Of a stretch of DNA of 40,859 nucleotides, positions 6,883 through 15,105 are shown in pieces. Under the pieces are notes generated by a model. That model saw only the letters and a program-made list of their open reading frames with translations, was not told the origin of the DNA and did not search any database. Numbering within the stretch: position 1 is the first letter of the stretch; each line of letters opens with the position of its first letter. The translations under genes were made by a program, and so were the position numbers. This stretch comes from Candidatus Parcubacteria bacterium (lineage in GTDB: Bacteria > Patescibacteriota > Patescibacteriia > Magasanikbacterales > UBA922): positions 1 to 40,859 of the forward strand of contig JABGUG010000004.1 of NCBI GenBank assembly GCA_018646705.1, read 5' to 3'.

Positions 6883-7917
6883 TTAAATATGTCTTTGTTT
6901 TCCAACCCTCTTTTCAGCCATTTCTTCACCAATAAGACCGTCTTTCAAAAGTTGCTTCACTGAATTATCCATTGTTACCATTCCCTCTTTTGCTCCAGTC
7001 TGAATAGCACTATAGATTTGAGGTATGTTATTTTCTTTAATAAGATTTGATATAGCTGGAGTATTAACCAAAATTTCACGTGCAACCACTCGTGAACCCT
7101 GCACAGAAGGCATAAGCTGCTGAGCAACAATCCCTCTAAGTACGCCTCCTAATTGTATCAAAACTTGCTTTTGGCGTGACCCCTCAAATACGTCCACAAT
7201 GCGTTCTACGGCTTCTGCAGCTGTGGAGGTGTGTAGAGTTGAAAATACCAAATGACCAGTCTCAGCAGCAGTAAGAGCTGTTGCAATAGTCTCTGGATCA
7301 CGCATCTCGCCCACAAGAATAACATCTGGGTCTTGGCGCAACACATGCTTGAGGGCTTCGTCAAATGAGTGGGTGTCAGTACCTATTTCACGCTGCTCCA
7401 CAAGACTTTCTTTATCTTTAAACAAAAATTCTATAGGATCCTCGATTGTCACAATATGTGCTTTGCGTTTCTTGTTTATCTCTTCAACCATACTAGCAAG
7501 CGTAGTTGATTTACCATGACCAGTCGGCCCAACAACCAAAACAAGTCCATCTAATAAATTGGTAAAATCATTCAAGACAGGTTCAAAACGTAATTCTTCT
7601 GGTGATGGAATTTCAGAAGGAATCATACGAGCGGCAAGCCCTATATGACCCTCTTGTCGATGTAAATTTACACGAAAACGAATGCCTTTTATTTCAAGAC
7701 CAAAATCTAATTCTAATTTTTCTTGAAATTTCTTTTTTTGTTCTGCTGAGATAAGTCCAAGTATTGCTGTCTCAAGCTCTTTTGGTGGTAAAACCTTATC
7801 CTCCATTTCTTGCAATTCTCCCTGAATACGCAGAGACGGTTTTTCATCTCCTACAAGATGAAGATCAGATGCTCCCTGCTTTACAGCATCTTCAAAATAT
7901 AACTTAATAGATTTCAT
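6883..7917 (-). CDS. pilT: PilT-type type IV pilus retraction ATPase
   Basis: Hexameric cytoplasmic ATPase that disassembles type IV pilus fibres. The 344 residues match the family. The N-terminal PAS-like domain contains ASDLHL at 16-21. The Walker A motif is GPTGHGKST (130-138), with His where Ser is usual, and an Asp-box region TIEDPIEFLF follows at about 157. Walker B is in DPDVILVGEMRD (about 197-207), and the His box is in TGHLVFSTLHTS (about 220-231). AIQTG near 305 belongs to the C-terminal retraction motif. It is a lone gene here, without pilin, PilB or PilC neighbours, between a palindromic repeat and a divergent gene at 8045. Confidence 0.93.
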   Translation of the reverse strand: MKSIKLYFEDAVKQGASDLHLVGDEKPSLRIQGELQEMEDKVLPPKELETAILGLISAEQKKKFQEKLELDFGLEIKGIRFRVNLHRQEGHIGLAARMIPSEIPSPEELRFEPVLNDFTNLLDGLVLVVGPTGHGKSTTLASMVEEINKKRKAHIVTIEDPIEFLFKDKESLVEQREIGTDTHSFDEALKHVLRQDPDVILVGEMRDPETIATALTAAETGHLVFSTLHTSTAAEAVERIVDVFEGSRQKQVLIQLGGVLRGIVAQQLMPSVQGSRVVAREILVNTPAISNLIKENNIPQIYSAIQTGAKEGMVTMDNSVKQLLKDGLIGEEMAEKRVGKQRHI

Positions 7918-7991
7918 AGAAAAAGCTTAAAAGGCCTGAAAAGGCTTATAATGCTTATATTTTACCATATTGAACTACTTCAGGGCAATGA

Positions 7992-8020
7992 TTGATTTAT
8001 ATAAGTCAAAAAGGTAAAAT
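7992..8020 (+). promoter_or_regulatory. Promoter for the swivel-domain protein gene
   Basis: TTGATT (7992-7997), 17-base spacer, TAAAAT (8015-8020), giving a start near 8027 and a leader of under 20 bases before the ATG at 8045. Confidence 0.5.
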
Positions 8021-8044
8021 TGATATATCTTATTAACAAATTTT

Positions 8045-9133
8045 ATGGATCTCTCAAAATTATACAAAAAACAAATTTCAATGCATGACTGGTTTGATCA
8101 AATCGACCACAAAGATGCAGCTGCTATACGCGAGGAAGACTACGCGCGCCAAGCCAGACTAAAGCAGCTTGATGAAATTATTGACTTACCTTATGATAAA
8201 CCAGACATATTTAGTTCAGATGACATTTTGAATAAGACAGATAGATTTAATATCCTATTCAATGAGAGAAAAGATAAAAAATGTAGACTGAGACTTGTAC
8301 CTCTGACAAAAGATACTCAAAAATTACGAACTGTCGGAAGGACAATACATGAATCAGTTGAATGGTTCAAAGAACAAGATATCGATCCAAAAAATTATGA
8401 ACTTCATTTTCTTAGTTTTACTGATAACCCTGAGTGGGCAACTATTTTTGTAATAAATAATAATGGTATTTTTGGTGAAGCTGTGTTTGGTGGACACAAT
8501 CAACTTACACAAGGTTTTCATGAGAAAAAGCCAATCACATTTTCTTTTGACTTCACATCCTGGAAATTGAGTGAAGAAAATGAAAATATTCTTGGGCATT
8601 TACAAAAAATAATGGACTATCTCTATGTCCCCGATTCTACAAAACAAGAAAGGTTACATGACACACTTGGAGCAGACTGTGTTCAGAATTATATAACAGG
8701 ATATTTTGAAACAGTTTCAGATGCGTCTATCCCGTTGCAATTCATTGATTACAATCGTGTACTTGGAAAATTATACAAAGATGTACAAATTACACCTTCA
8801 CAAAATAATCAAAATAGTATCACCGGCCAAACTGGTTCACCAGGAGTTACAACAGGAAAAGTTCGTATAATTTCTCCGGAGCAAATATCAGAAACAAATC
8901 TAAATCCTGATGAAATTCTTGTTTGTGATGTGACAAGTCCAGACTATGTTCCACTAATGAAACAAGCTGCTGCAATTATTACAGACCGAGGAGGAATCTT
9001 GAGCCATGCAGCAATTGTCAGTCGTGAAATGAACAAACCATGTATAGTAGGAACTGGAAATGCAACAAAGATTTTGAAAAATGTACAAGAAATAAGAGTT
9101 AATGCTGATAACGGAACGGTTAAAATTTTATAA
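8045..9133 (+). CDS. PEP-utilising-enzyme mobile-domain protein with reduced ATP-grasp-like N-terminus
   Basis: The C-terminal part (about residues 262-362) is the swivelling phosphohistidine domain of PEP synthase, pyruvate phosphate dikinase and related phosphotransferases. It shows GSPGVTTGKVRI, then TDRGGILSHAAIVSRE with the phospho-acceptor histidine at H321, then KPCIVGTGNAT. Upstream, residues about 75-180 (FVINNNGIFGEAVFGGHN at about 135-152) look like a remnant of the nucleotide-binding half of the PEP-synthase ATP-grasp domain. There is no C-terminal TIM barrel for pyruvate/PEP, and at 362 residues it is well under half the size of PEP synthase. The substrate is therefore unknown; rifampin phosphotransferase is the nearest architectural idea, but its drug-binding domain is missing. 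Single-gene unit with promoter and terminator. Confidence 0.8.
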   Translation: MDLSKLYKKQISMHDWFDQIDHKDAAAIREEDYARQARLKQLDEIIDLPYDKPDIFSSDDILNKTDRFNILFNERKDKKCRLRLVPLTKDTQKLRTVGRTIHESVEWFKEQDIDPKNYELHFLSFTDNPEWATIFVINNNGIFGEAVFGGHNQLTQGFHEKKPITFSFDFTSWKLSEENENILGHLQKIMDYLYVPDSTKQERLHDTLGADCVQNYITGYFETVSDASIPLQFIDYNRVLGKLYKDVQITPSQNNQNSITGQTGSPGVTTGKVRIISPEQISETNLNPDEILVCDVTSPDYVPLMKQAAAIITDRGGILSHAAIVSREMNKPCIVGTGNATKILKNVQEIRVNADNGTVKIL

Positions 9134-9150
9134 ATTTATTGTGCATATAT

Positions 9151-9182
9151 AAAAAACCAGTGGATTACCACTGGTTTTTTTA
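9151..9182 (+). terminator. Intrinsic terminator after the swivel-domain gene
   Basis: Stem AAAACCAGTGG / CCACTGGTTTT, loop ATTA, followed by a T-run. It can also act on the convergent minus-strand gene ending at 9223. Confidence 0.8.
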
Positions 9183-9222
9183 TTTATAGAAACTATGAAC
9201 TAAGAACACTTAACTGTTAAAA

Positions 9223-9534
9223 CTATTTACTATTTTTTAATTTCTTCCACTGTGCTTTGACCACTTTTTCAATCATATCACGCATACCATCAACTAAATC
9301 ATTTTCAACTGCATATTTATTTACCACAGTCTCAACAGCTTTGTAATATTTAGTCTTTGTCATCTTGTCCCACTGCTCTGAAGCCAGTGCCTTATCCTTT
9401 ACTTCCGAATACACGTCAGCAGCATGATCAAGAAGTTGATCACGTGTTTCTTTTCCTTTTTTAGTGGTGTTAAGCCACATCATGCCCGCACCAAGAAGCC
9501 CTCCCAAAAATAAACCTTTTTTAAATTTGCCCAT
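9223..9534 (-). CDS. YtxH-like small membrane-associated protein
   Basis: 103 residues starting MGKFKKGLFLGGLLGAGMMW, a glycine-rich hydrophobic segment (about 7-22) followed by TTKKGKETRDQLLDHA. This arrangement is typical of the YtxH family, stress-associated proteins with an N-terminal membrane segment and an amphipathic helical remainder. The rest is highly charged and helical. The function of YtxH proteins is poorly defined. It is the last minus-strand gene of the long glycan block, but a 69-base palindrome (9541-9609) separates it from the glycosyltransferase upstream, so it may be a separate unit. Confidence 0.75.
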   Translation of the reverse strand: MGKFKKGLFLGGLLGAGMMWLNTTKKGKETRDQLLDHAADVYSEVKDKALASEQWDKMTKTKYYKAVETVVNKYAVENDLVDGMRDMIEKVVKAQWKKLKNSK

Positions 9535-9540
9535 AAAATT

Positions 9541-9609
9541 AAGTTAAAAGTTTTTAAAGTTCATAAAGTTTTTAAAGTACTTTACAAACTTTATGAACTT
9601 TCTAACTTT
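9541..9609. repeat. Long near-perfect inverted repeat
   Basis: AAAGTTCATAAAGTTT (9556-9571) pairs exactly with AAACTTTATGAACTTT (9586-9601). The inside contains the self-complementary TAAAGTACTTTA (9573-9584), and the outside adds AAGTTA / TAACTT. This 16 bp perfect stem with extensions lies in the gap between the GT4 gene and the YtxH-like gene. There is no strong T-run on the minus strand, so it is not an obvious terminator. Confidence 0.75.
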
Positions 9610-9637
9610 GAGAACCTTAGATAGTATACCAAAGTAA

Positions 9638-10828
9638 TCACCTACTCACAAGCTCGTTATATACACTATCTAATCTTTCAACTATACGTTCCCATGCATA
9701 TTTTTCTTCTACAATACCACGTGCATTTTGTTTCCATTCAAATTGATCTGTATCTTTTGAAAAATACCCGGCAATTGCATCACGTAATTCGTGTGCATTA
9801 CCTGGTCCAAATATTAATCCCCCATCTTCCGCAACAGTTCTTACTCCTGGTAGATTACTTGCAAGCACAGGAACACCACTTGCCATAGCCTCTAGAAGAA
9901 CCATACCAAATGCCTCTCCACGATTTATAGAAGGTAAAACGAATAAATCTCCCATACTATAATAATAAGGCAATTCCTCATCTGACACTTTACCCACAAA
10001 ACGTACATTCTTTAATCCATATCCTTTTGCCCTAAACATAAACTGTTCTTTTAGTTCTCCGTCACCAACAAGCACAACTTGTAAATCAATATCTTCTTTT
10101 TTCAAAAGTAATAAAGCTTCAAGTAAAATAGGAATTCCTTTGAAATAGTGAGCCCCATCCATTCCACCAACAAACACAATGGTCGGAAGCTCTGAATTTA
10201 AGCCATGTTTTTTGAAAAGCGCTTCGGGTAATTCACGTGGATGAAATCTATTTGCATCTACACCAAATGGAAGTTCAATCCATTTATCTGTGTTTTCTTT
10301 GAATATTTCGCGCGCGTCACTAGCTTCTATATAATCAAACGAGCTTGCAATAATCTTATCAGCTGAATTCAAAATGCGTGGCATCCAGTATTTGGCATAA
10401 TATTTAAAAACCAAACCCTTCCAACCACCACTACGTGTATCCATATGATAAGTTATAACAAGTGGTTTGTGTGGATTTCTCAATTTCCATTTACGCACCA
10501 TATTTGCTGTTCCAAAAAAAGGATAATGTAAATGTACTATATCAAAATCATCAAGTTCATTTTTTACTTGTGGCATATATGCCGCATTTCCATAGCTCAG
10601 AGGAGTTTTAAGTCGTTTAGCATAATCAATCTCTTCTTGTAGCTCTTCTGAATGTGTATGCGCCTCAGGAGCTTCTTCTGAGCGTATTTCTTTGCGTTCA
10701 TAATACTTCGGAGTGAGCACCATCACCTCATGACCTAAACCTGACAAATATCCGGCAGTCTGAAAAACGACATTTCCCATGCCGCCAAAATAAGGTGGAT
10801 ATGTGCTTACTATATGAGCGATTTTCAT
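9638..10828 (-). CDS. GT4-family glycosyltransferase
   Basis: A 396-residue retaining glycosyltransferase of the GT-B fold, acting in the cytoplasm on a lipid-linked acceptor. The N-terminal half opens MKIAHIVSTYPPYFGGMGNV, whose glycine-rich loop contacts the acceptor. The C-terminal donor-binding half includes FVGGMDGAHYFKG (about 219-231) and the E-x7-E motif EAFGMVLLE at 305-313, followed by SGVPVLASNLPG. Donor and linkage cannot be read from sequence. It starts only 5 bases after the stop of the DUF2304 gene upstream, so the run from the epimerase-like gene at 12907 through 11859 and 11157 to here is probably one operon. Confidence 0.9.
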   Translation of the reverse strand: MKIAHIVSTYPPYFGGMGNVVFQTAGYLSGLGHEVMVLTPKYYERKEIRSEEAPEAHTHSEELQEEIDYAKRLKTPLSYGNAAYMPQVKNELDDFDIVHLHYPFFGTANMVRKWKLRNPHKPLVITYHMDTRSGGWKGLVFKYYAKYWMPRILNSADKIIASSFDYIEASDAREIFKENTDKWIELPFGVDANRFHPRELPEALFKKHGLNSELPTIVFVGGMDGAHYFKGIPILLEALLLLKKEDIDLQVVLVGDGELKEQFMFRAKGYGLKNVRFVGKVSDEELPYYYSMGDLFVLPSINRGEAFGMVLLEAMASGVPVLASNLPGVRTVAEDGGLIFGPGNAHELRDAIAGYFSKDTDQFEWKQNARGIVEEKYAWERIVERLDSVYNELVSR

Positions 10829-10833
10829 AAATA

Positions 10834-11157
10834 TTATTCTTTGAGTGCTTTTCCCCTGACAACTTTAGTCACATCGCGTTTAAGTTCTTCAAACTTAACA
10901 TGTAGTCTAAATAAGATAAAAAAGATAAGAGCAAACGCAATATACATTACAAAATCAACACCTCGTCCAATACCAAAATTATTTGCGATTTGTTGGACTG
11001 AATTTGGCCATATTACAACTACACCAGCTATAAACCAAAATAAAATCCAAAATAAAGTTCCTTTTGGACCAAGTAAACCTTCTCTCTTCTTACCAAGAAC
11101 ATTTGCGATTGCAAACAAAGCAAAAAGAATAAAAAGAATTTGAAAAATTAATAGCAT
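10834..11157 (-). CDS. DUF2304 family membrane protein
   Basis: 107 residues with three hydrophobic segments (about 2-20, 34-52 and 69-88) and a charged C-terminus (HVKFEELKRDVTKVVRGKAL). DUF2304 proteins are typically found next to DPM1/GtrB-like GT2 enzymes and are thought to work with them at the membrane, possibly as part of a polyprenyl-phosphate-sugar system. The GT2 gene directly upstream (11197-11859) fits that pairing. The molecular function is unproven. The family call rests on size, topology, the GPKGTLFWILFWFIAG segment and context. Confidence 0.75.
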   Translation of the reverse strand: MLLIFQILFILFALFAIANVLGKKREGLLGPKGTLFWILFWFIAGVVVIWPNSVQQIANNFGIGRGVDFVMYIAFALIFFILFRLHVKFEELKRDVTKVVRGKALKE

Positions 11158-11196
11158 ATTTTTGAAAATTAATGAATAAGTTGACTAGATATTTTT

Positions 11197-11859
11197 TTAC
11201 TTTCTCACCACTTTACCCCACAACAAGTCCCTTACTATCTTAAATCCACCGGTTGCACTTTGTCCATACTCATGGTACGTCACTTTTACAGGAAATTCAA
11301 TATATTTTAAATTATGTTTTTTCGTAAGTGCAAGAATTTCTGTTGCATGAGCCATGCGATCTTGTGAAATTATTATCTTATTCAATGCTCGTTTATTTAA
11401 TATGCGAAATCCATTATGTACGTCCGTTAAACGCACCGCACCAAAAATAATATTTACCAAATGACCAATTGGTGACAATATATATCGTTTAAACCATGGC
11501 ATATTTGAACGATTATCAAGAAAACGTGACCCAAATAATATATCTGCCTTTTCTTTTTTTAAACTTTCAAAAGCTGGTATTACATCTTCTACATGAAATT
11601 GTCCATCCCCATCAAAATGTAATACATAGTCAGCATTAATCTTGCGTGCGTATTCATGTCCAGTTTCTAGCGCAGCGCCTTGTCCCAAATTAATTTTATG
11701 ATTCAATACAACAGCCCCAGCTTTTCGCCCATCCTCAGATGTATTATCCACAGAAGCATCATCGACCACTATAACCTTATCAACGTGTTCAAAAAGACTC
11801 TGGACTACAGAGCCTATTCTTTTCTCTTCATTGTATGCAGGCACAATAGCAACAAACAT
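11197..11859 (-). CDS. GT2 glycosyltransferase, dolichyl/polyprenyl-phosphate-mannose-synthase-like
   Basis: About 220 residues, beginning MFVAIVPAYNEEKRIGSVVQ, the standard GT2 nucleotide-binding start. It then shows VIVVDDASVDNT (about 29-40), NLGQGAALETG, and FDGDGQF with the DxD metal/nucleotide motif near residue 82. Short GT2 enzymes of this kind transfer a sugar from a nucleotide donor to polyprenyl phosphate on the cytoplasmic face. The ATG at 11859 is chosen; a TTG five codons upstream (11874) is possible but adds residues before the conserved strand. The gene follows the SDR gene ending at 11876 with a gap of 16 bases from this ATG, and precedes the DUF2304 gene. Confidence 0.9.
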   Translation of the reverse strand: MFVAIVPAYNEEKRIGSVVQSLFEHVDKVIVVDDASVDNTSEDGRKAGAVVLNHKINLGQGAALETGHEYARKINADYVLHFDGDGQFHVEDVIPAFESLKKEKADILFGSRFLDNRSNMPWFKRYILSPIGHLVNIIFGAVRLTDVHNGFRILNKRALNKIIISQDRMAHATEILALTKKHNLKYIEFPVKVTYHEYGQSATGGFKIVRDLLWGKVVRK

Positions 11860-11875
11860 GGATACAAATTTCAAA

Positions 11876-12907
11876 TTATTTTGAATGGTTATTTAACGAA
11901 AGCATTTCTTTATTCGCAAGTGTATAATCAATAGTACGTTGCAAACCTTCTTCAAGCCTGACGAGAGGAATCCAACCTAGATTGTCTTTCGCACGACGCA
12001 AATCTGGCAAACCTTTTTTTGTCAAAAATACTAGAGGATCTTCATAAACAACACGTGAAGACGAACTTGTCATTTCAACTATTTTTTGAGCGACTTCAGT
12101 CATCTTGTACGGCTCATCAAGACCTAAATTTACAAGGCTTACCTCTGGGTCAGTACCCATAAGTCGAACTATTCCATCTACCATATCAGTTACAAAACAA
12201 AGTGATTGTTGCATCTCTCCATCTCCATAAATAGTGAGATCCTTACCCTCAAGAGCATTCAAAATAAAGTCAGGAATTAGTAAGCCATCACGTAATTTCA
12301 TACGAGGACCATACGTACTAAATATACGTGCTATTTTTGCATCAAGTCCGTAAACCTGCCTATAAGTTTCAACACATGTTTCAGCAAAACGCTTTCCTTC
12401 ATCGTAACATCCACGTGGAGATAGGTGATGTACAATTCCTTCATCATCTTCTGAAAGAGTATCGCCATTTTCTGGTGGATTACCATACACTACTGAACTT
12501 GAACCAAATACATACTTTGCCTTATATTCAACAGCTAAATCAAGTGTATTGAGCATGGCACGTGAATTTGCCCAAAGTGAATGAATTTTTAAATCCTCAA
12601 AATTCTTTGGGCTTGTAGGACAAGCAAGATGATAAATTTCTTGAATACCTTGAAATTTTACTTTGAACTTATCTAATTCTGGAAAACTATTTAGGTCAAT
12701 CGGTTGATTTACATCATATTTTATAAATTCAAAATCTGGATATTGAAGCAGATGTTGAATATTGTGAATATGTGAATTGGACAAATCGTCCATACATATT
12801 ACTTTTGCTTCTTTGAGAAGCCTTTCGCAAACATGCGAACCCAAAAAACCAACACCCCCTGTAACCAGGACGTTTTTCTTTTCAAAAATAGGTGCATCAC
12901 CAATCAT
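11876..12907 (-). CDS. UDP-glucuronate decarboxylase-like SDR (UDP-xylose synthase family)
   Basis: A 343-residue extended short-chain dehydrogenase. It has the NAD-binding GGVGFLGSH at 17-25 (GxxGxxG), LACPTSPKNF at about 94-103 (compare CPASP of UDP-xylose synthases), FGSSSVVYG, and CYDEGKRFAET with the catalytic Tyr168 and Lys172 in the same context as in UXS enzymes. The family oxidises UDP-glucuronate at C4, decarboxylates it and reduces it to UDP-xylose. UDP-glucuronate could come from the dehydrogenases at 18534 or 28892. Assignment to decarboxylase rather than epimerase rests on the CPTSP and CYDEGKR motifs and is probable, not certain. First gene of the 9.6-12.9 kb minus operon. Confidence 0.82.
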   Translation of the reverse strand: MIGDAPIFEKKNVLVTGGVGFLGSHVCERLLKEAKVICMDDLSNSHIHNIQHLLQYPDFEFIKYDVNQPIDLNSFPELDKFKVKFQGIQEIYHLACPTSPKNFEDLKIHSLWANSRAMLNTLDLAVEYKAKYVFGSSSVVYGNPPENGDTLSEDDEGIVHHLSPRGCYDEGKRFAETCVETYRQVYGLDAKIARIFSTYGPRMKLRDGLLIPDFILNALEGKDLTIYGDGEMQQSLCFVTDMVDGIVRLMGTDPEVSLVNLGLDEPYKMTEVAQKIVEMTSSSSRVVYEDPLVFLTKKGLPDLRRAKDNLGWIPLVRLEEGLQRTIDYTLANKEMLSLNNHSK

Positions 12908-12955
12908 AAAATTTAAAATAAAAAGTTTATAAAATAATTATTTGACTTAGGTCTT

Positions 12956-15010
12956 TTACAACTGTGTTACCAAAATAGGACCTCCTATAAACGCATCAAA
13001 CGCATACCATTCTTCAAGAAGTCTCCCTCTACTTGAATACATACGCACGGGCATCTCACCATCCTGAGGAGTGATAACAAGTTCATTATTTCCATTTCCA
13101 TTGTAATCAAATACATCAATATATATTCCTTGTTTATAAGAAGCTGGATAAGCCCTAAAACTCACGACAGGACTTCCATCTTGCTCATATGCATATATAC
13201 GTGCCTGCTTTCCTGCACGTGCACTGATAATATATTCATCAGCACCGTCATTGTCTACGTCCCCAACAGATACGTAATCACCCTGCACACCTTCAATCCA
13301 AAAAGCATCAATTGAATAAAATGATTCTGCTTCTAAACGTTCTATAAAGGTAGTTCCATCATATATATACACAAGTACAATATCATAAACTTCCCAAACT
13401 TCATCATAAACAACATCTACTGACACTCCTTCATGAGCCTCGTCAATTAAAAAATCTATAAGAGATCCATCTAATTTAAAAACATAAACATAGACCTCGT
13501 CAGCTTGTTTTGGTGACAAGAGTATTTCTGGCTCATAAGCACCTAGAACATCACCCACTGCCATATCATACACGCCTTTAGCTTCAAACTCCCAACGGTC
13601 CAGACGTCTAAAATTACTGTCATAAATACTCACCAGATGCACTCCTTCGCTTTTTTGACGTAGTGTAGCATAGCGAACAGAACCGTTCTGTAACTCAAAA
13701 CGCTCGATATCTTCTAAATTTTCAAAAGCAAGACGTTTGACCACATATGTATCATCTTTTCCTATAGTACGTTTTTCATATTCTCCAGTCTGAGATGCCA
13801 CAAACATCATGCGATCATCTCCACTGTACAATTGAGGTGTTTCATTATTTTTTGGTGTGGTAATTTGTTTTTTTGGTACAGATTCTACAGGAGTTTCAAT
13901 TTTCTCTCCAGCGGCAAATTTTACAGCATTATCTATTTGCAATAATCCTGCACCAAATAAATTTGCATAAACCTCTTCATTTTGACCAGGTGTATGCTGA
14001 ACTGTGGATGTTAGTGCATTAATTAATTCAGCAGGACCCCAAGACGGTTGCAAACTTTTTAGTAATGCTGCAGCACCACTTACCAAAGGTGTTGAAAATG
14101 ATGTACCATTCCAACCATCGTCTTGTGAATATGTATTATTTAAATCGTTTTCTGGAGATAAAAATAATGTTGATTTTATACCTACACCAGGAGCAGTAAT
14201 ATCAATACAATCTGAACCGGAATTAGAAAAAATAGCCAAATGATGTGCCTCAGTCATAGCAGATGTACCAATAACCTTTTCAATAGAATCGTCTTCGTCT
14301 ATACATACTGGATAACGTGGGCTTTCATTTAAAAAAATAAGGTTATTACCAGCCGCTGCAACCACTAATACATCATTATCATAAGCATAATCAATTGCGA
14401 TAATAATATCTTCTACATCTCCAGTTCCAACCATGCTGACATTTATAATATGGGCTCCATTGTTAACTGCGTAATATATAGCGTCAGCCAAAGGAGCAAG
14501 ATCACCGGTTCCGCTATTACCGAGAACCTTCAAATTCATAAGTTTAACATCCCAATTCACTCCAACACCATCTCTTCCATTATTTCCCTTTGCGCCAATA
14601 ATACCTGCTACAACGGTTCCATGATTAAATATGGCATCCTCTTTTTCTCTTTCTGTTAGATGTGTTAAGTCTGGGCGTGGATTATTATCATCATCCAAAA
14701 AATTCCATCCATACACATCATCAATATATCCATTATTATCATCATCAATGCCGTTATTTATAGTCTCTTTTTCATTTTTCCATACATTGTCACGCAAATC
14801 CGGATGAAATATATCAAATCCATTATCAATAATAGCAACAACCACATCTTTTGATCCAGTAGTATAATCCCATGCCTCATACAAACCAGTGTGTTCATAT
14901 GACCATTGTTCTGTGAATGGATCATTTGGCATCTGAGCAAAAGTTGCCAAAGGAAATAATAAAAAACCAAAAAGAATTGATGTTATAAAATATTGATGTA
15001 TTTTACTCAT
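12956..15010 (-). CDS. Secreted subtilisin-family serine protease with C-terminal repeat region
   Basis: 684 residues. Residues 1-25 form a signal peptide ending LATFAQ. The S8 catalytic domain has Asp62 in AIIDNGFDIFHPDL, His130 in NHGTVVAGIIG, Asn222 of the oxyanion hole in AAAGNN, and Ser304 in NGTSFSTPLVSGAAALL. An Asp/Asn-rich insert (NNGIDDDNNGYIDD, about 86-99) looks calcium-binding. The C-terminal region (about 400-684) has FG-GAP/VCBS-like units, such as GDVDNDGADEYIISA and DYNGNGNNELVITP, suggesting a beta-propeller. It should act outside the cell, perhaps in processing surface proteins or in nutrient scavenging. It lies inside the glycan locus but has no sugar-related domain. Confidence 0.92.
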   Translation of the reverse strand: MSKIHQYFITSILFGFLLFPLATFAQMPNDPFTEQWSYEHTGLYEAWDYTTGSKDVVVAIIDNGFDIFHPDLRDNVWKNEKETINNGIDDDNNGYIDDVYGWNFLDDDNNPRPDLTHLTEREKEDAIFNHGTVVAGIIGAKGNNGRDGVGVNWDVKLMNLKVLGNSGTGDLAPLADAIYYAVNNGAHIINVSMVGTGDVEDIIIAIDYAYDNDVLVVAAAGNNLIFLNESPRYPVCIDEDDSIEKVIGTSAMTEAHHLAIFSNSGSDCIDITAPGVGIKSTLFLSPENDLNNTYSQDDGWNGTSFSTPLVSGAAALLKSLQPSWGPAELINALTSTVQHTPGQNEEVYANLFGAGLLQIDNAVKFAAGEKIETPVESVPKKQITTPKNNETPQLYSGDDRMMFVASQTGEYEKRTIGKDDTYVVKRLAFENLEDIERFELQNGSVRYATLRQKSEGVHLVSIYDSNFRRLDRWEFEAKGVYDMAVGDVLGAYEPEILLSPKQADEVYVYVFKLDGSLIDFLIDEAHEGVSVDVVYDEVWEVYDIVLVYIYDGTTFIERLEAESFYSIDAFWIEGVQGDYVSVGDVDNDGADEYIISARAGKQARIYAYEQDGSPVVSFRAYPASYKQGIYIDVFDYNGNGNNELVITPQDGEMPVRMYSSRGRLLEEWYAFDAFIGGPILVTQL

Positions 15011-15026
15011 ATAATTAGTTATACGC

Positions 15027-15055
15027 TTGTATTTTTACGTTTATTATGCTATAAA
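15027..15055 (+). promoter_or_regulatory. Promoter for the priming transferase operon
   Basis: TTGTAT (15027-15032), 17-base spacer, TATAAA (15050-15055), in the divergent gap between the protease and the priming transferase; predicted start about 45 bases before the ATG at 15106. Confidence 0.5.
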
Positions 15056-15105
15056 TAACCATGCTAGTATAGCAGATTTACATAAAATTGACCAATTCTA
15101 AAAAC

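Noticed and set aside
10814-11143. 109-residue plus-strand frame
   Set aside because: Antisense to the DUF2304 gene, no motifs, typical shadow of an AT-rich membrane-protein gene.
11860-11874. TTG start extending the GT2 gene by five residues
   Set aside because: The ATG at 11859 places the first beta strand of the GT2 fold at the N-terminus as in homologues; similar reasoning was used at 15106 and 38415.
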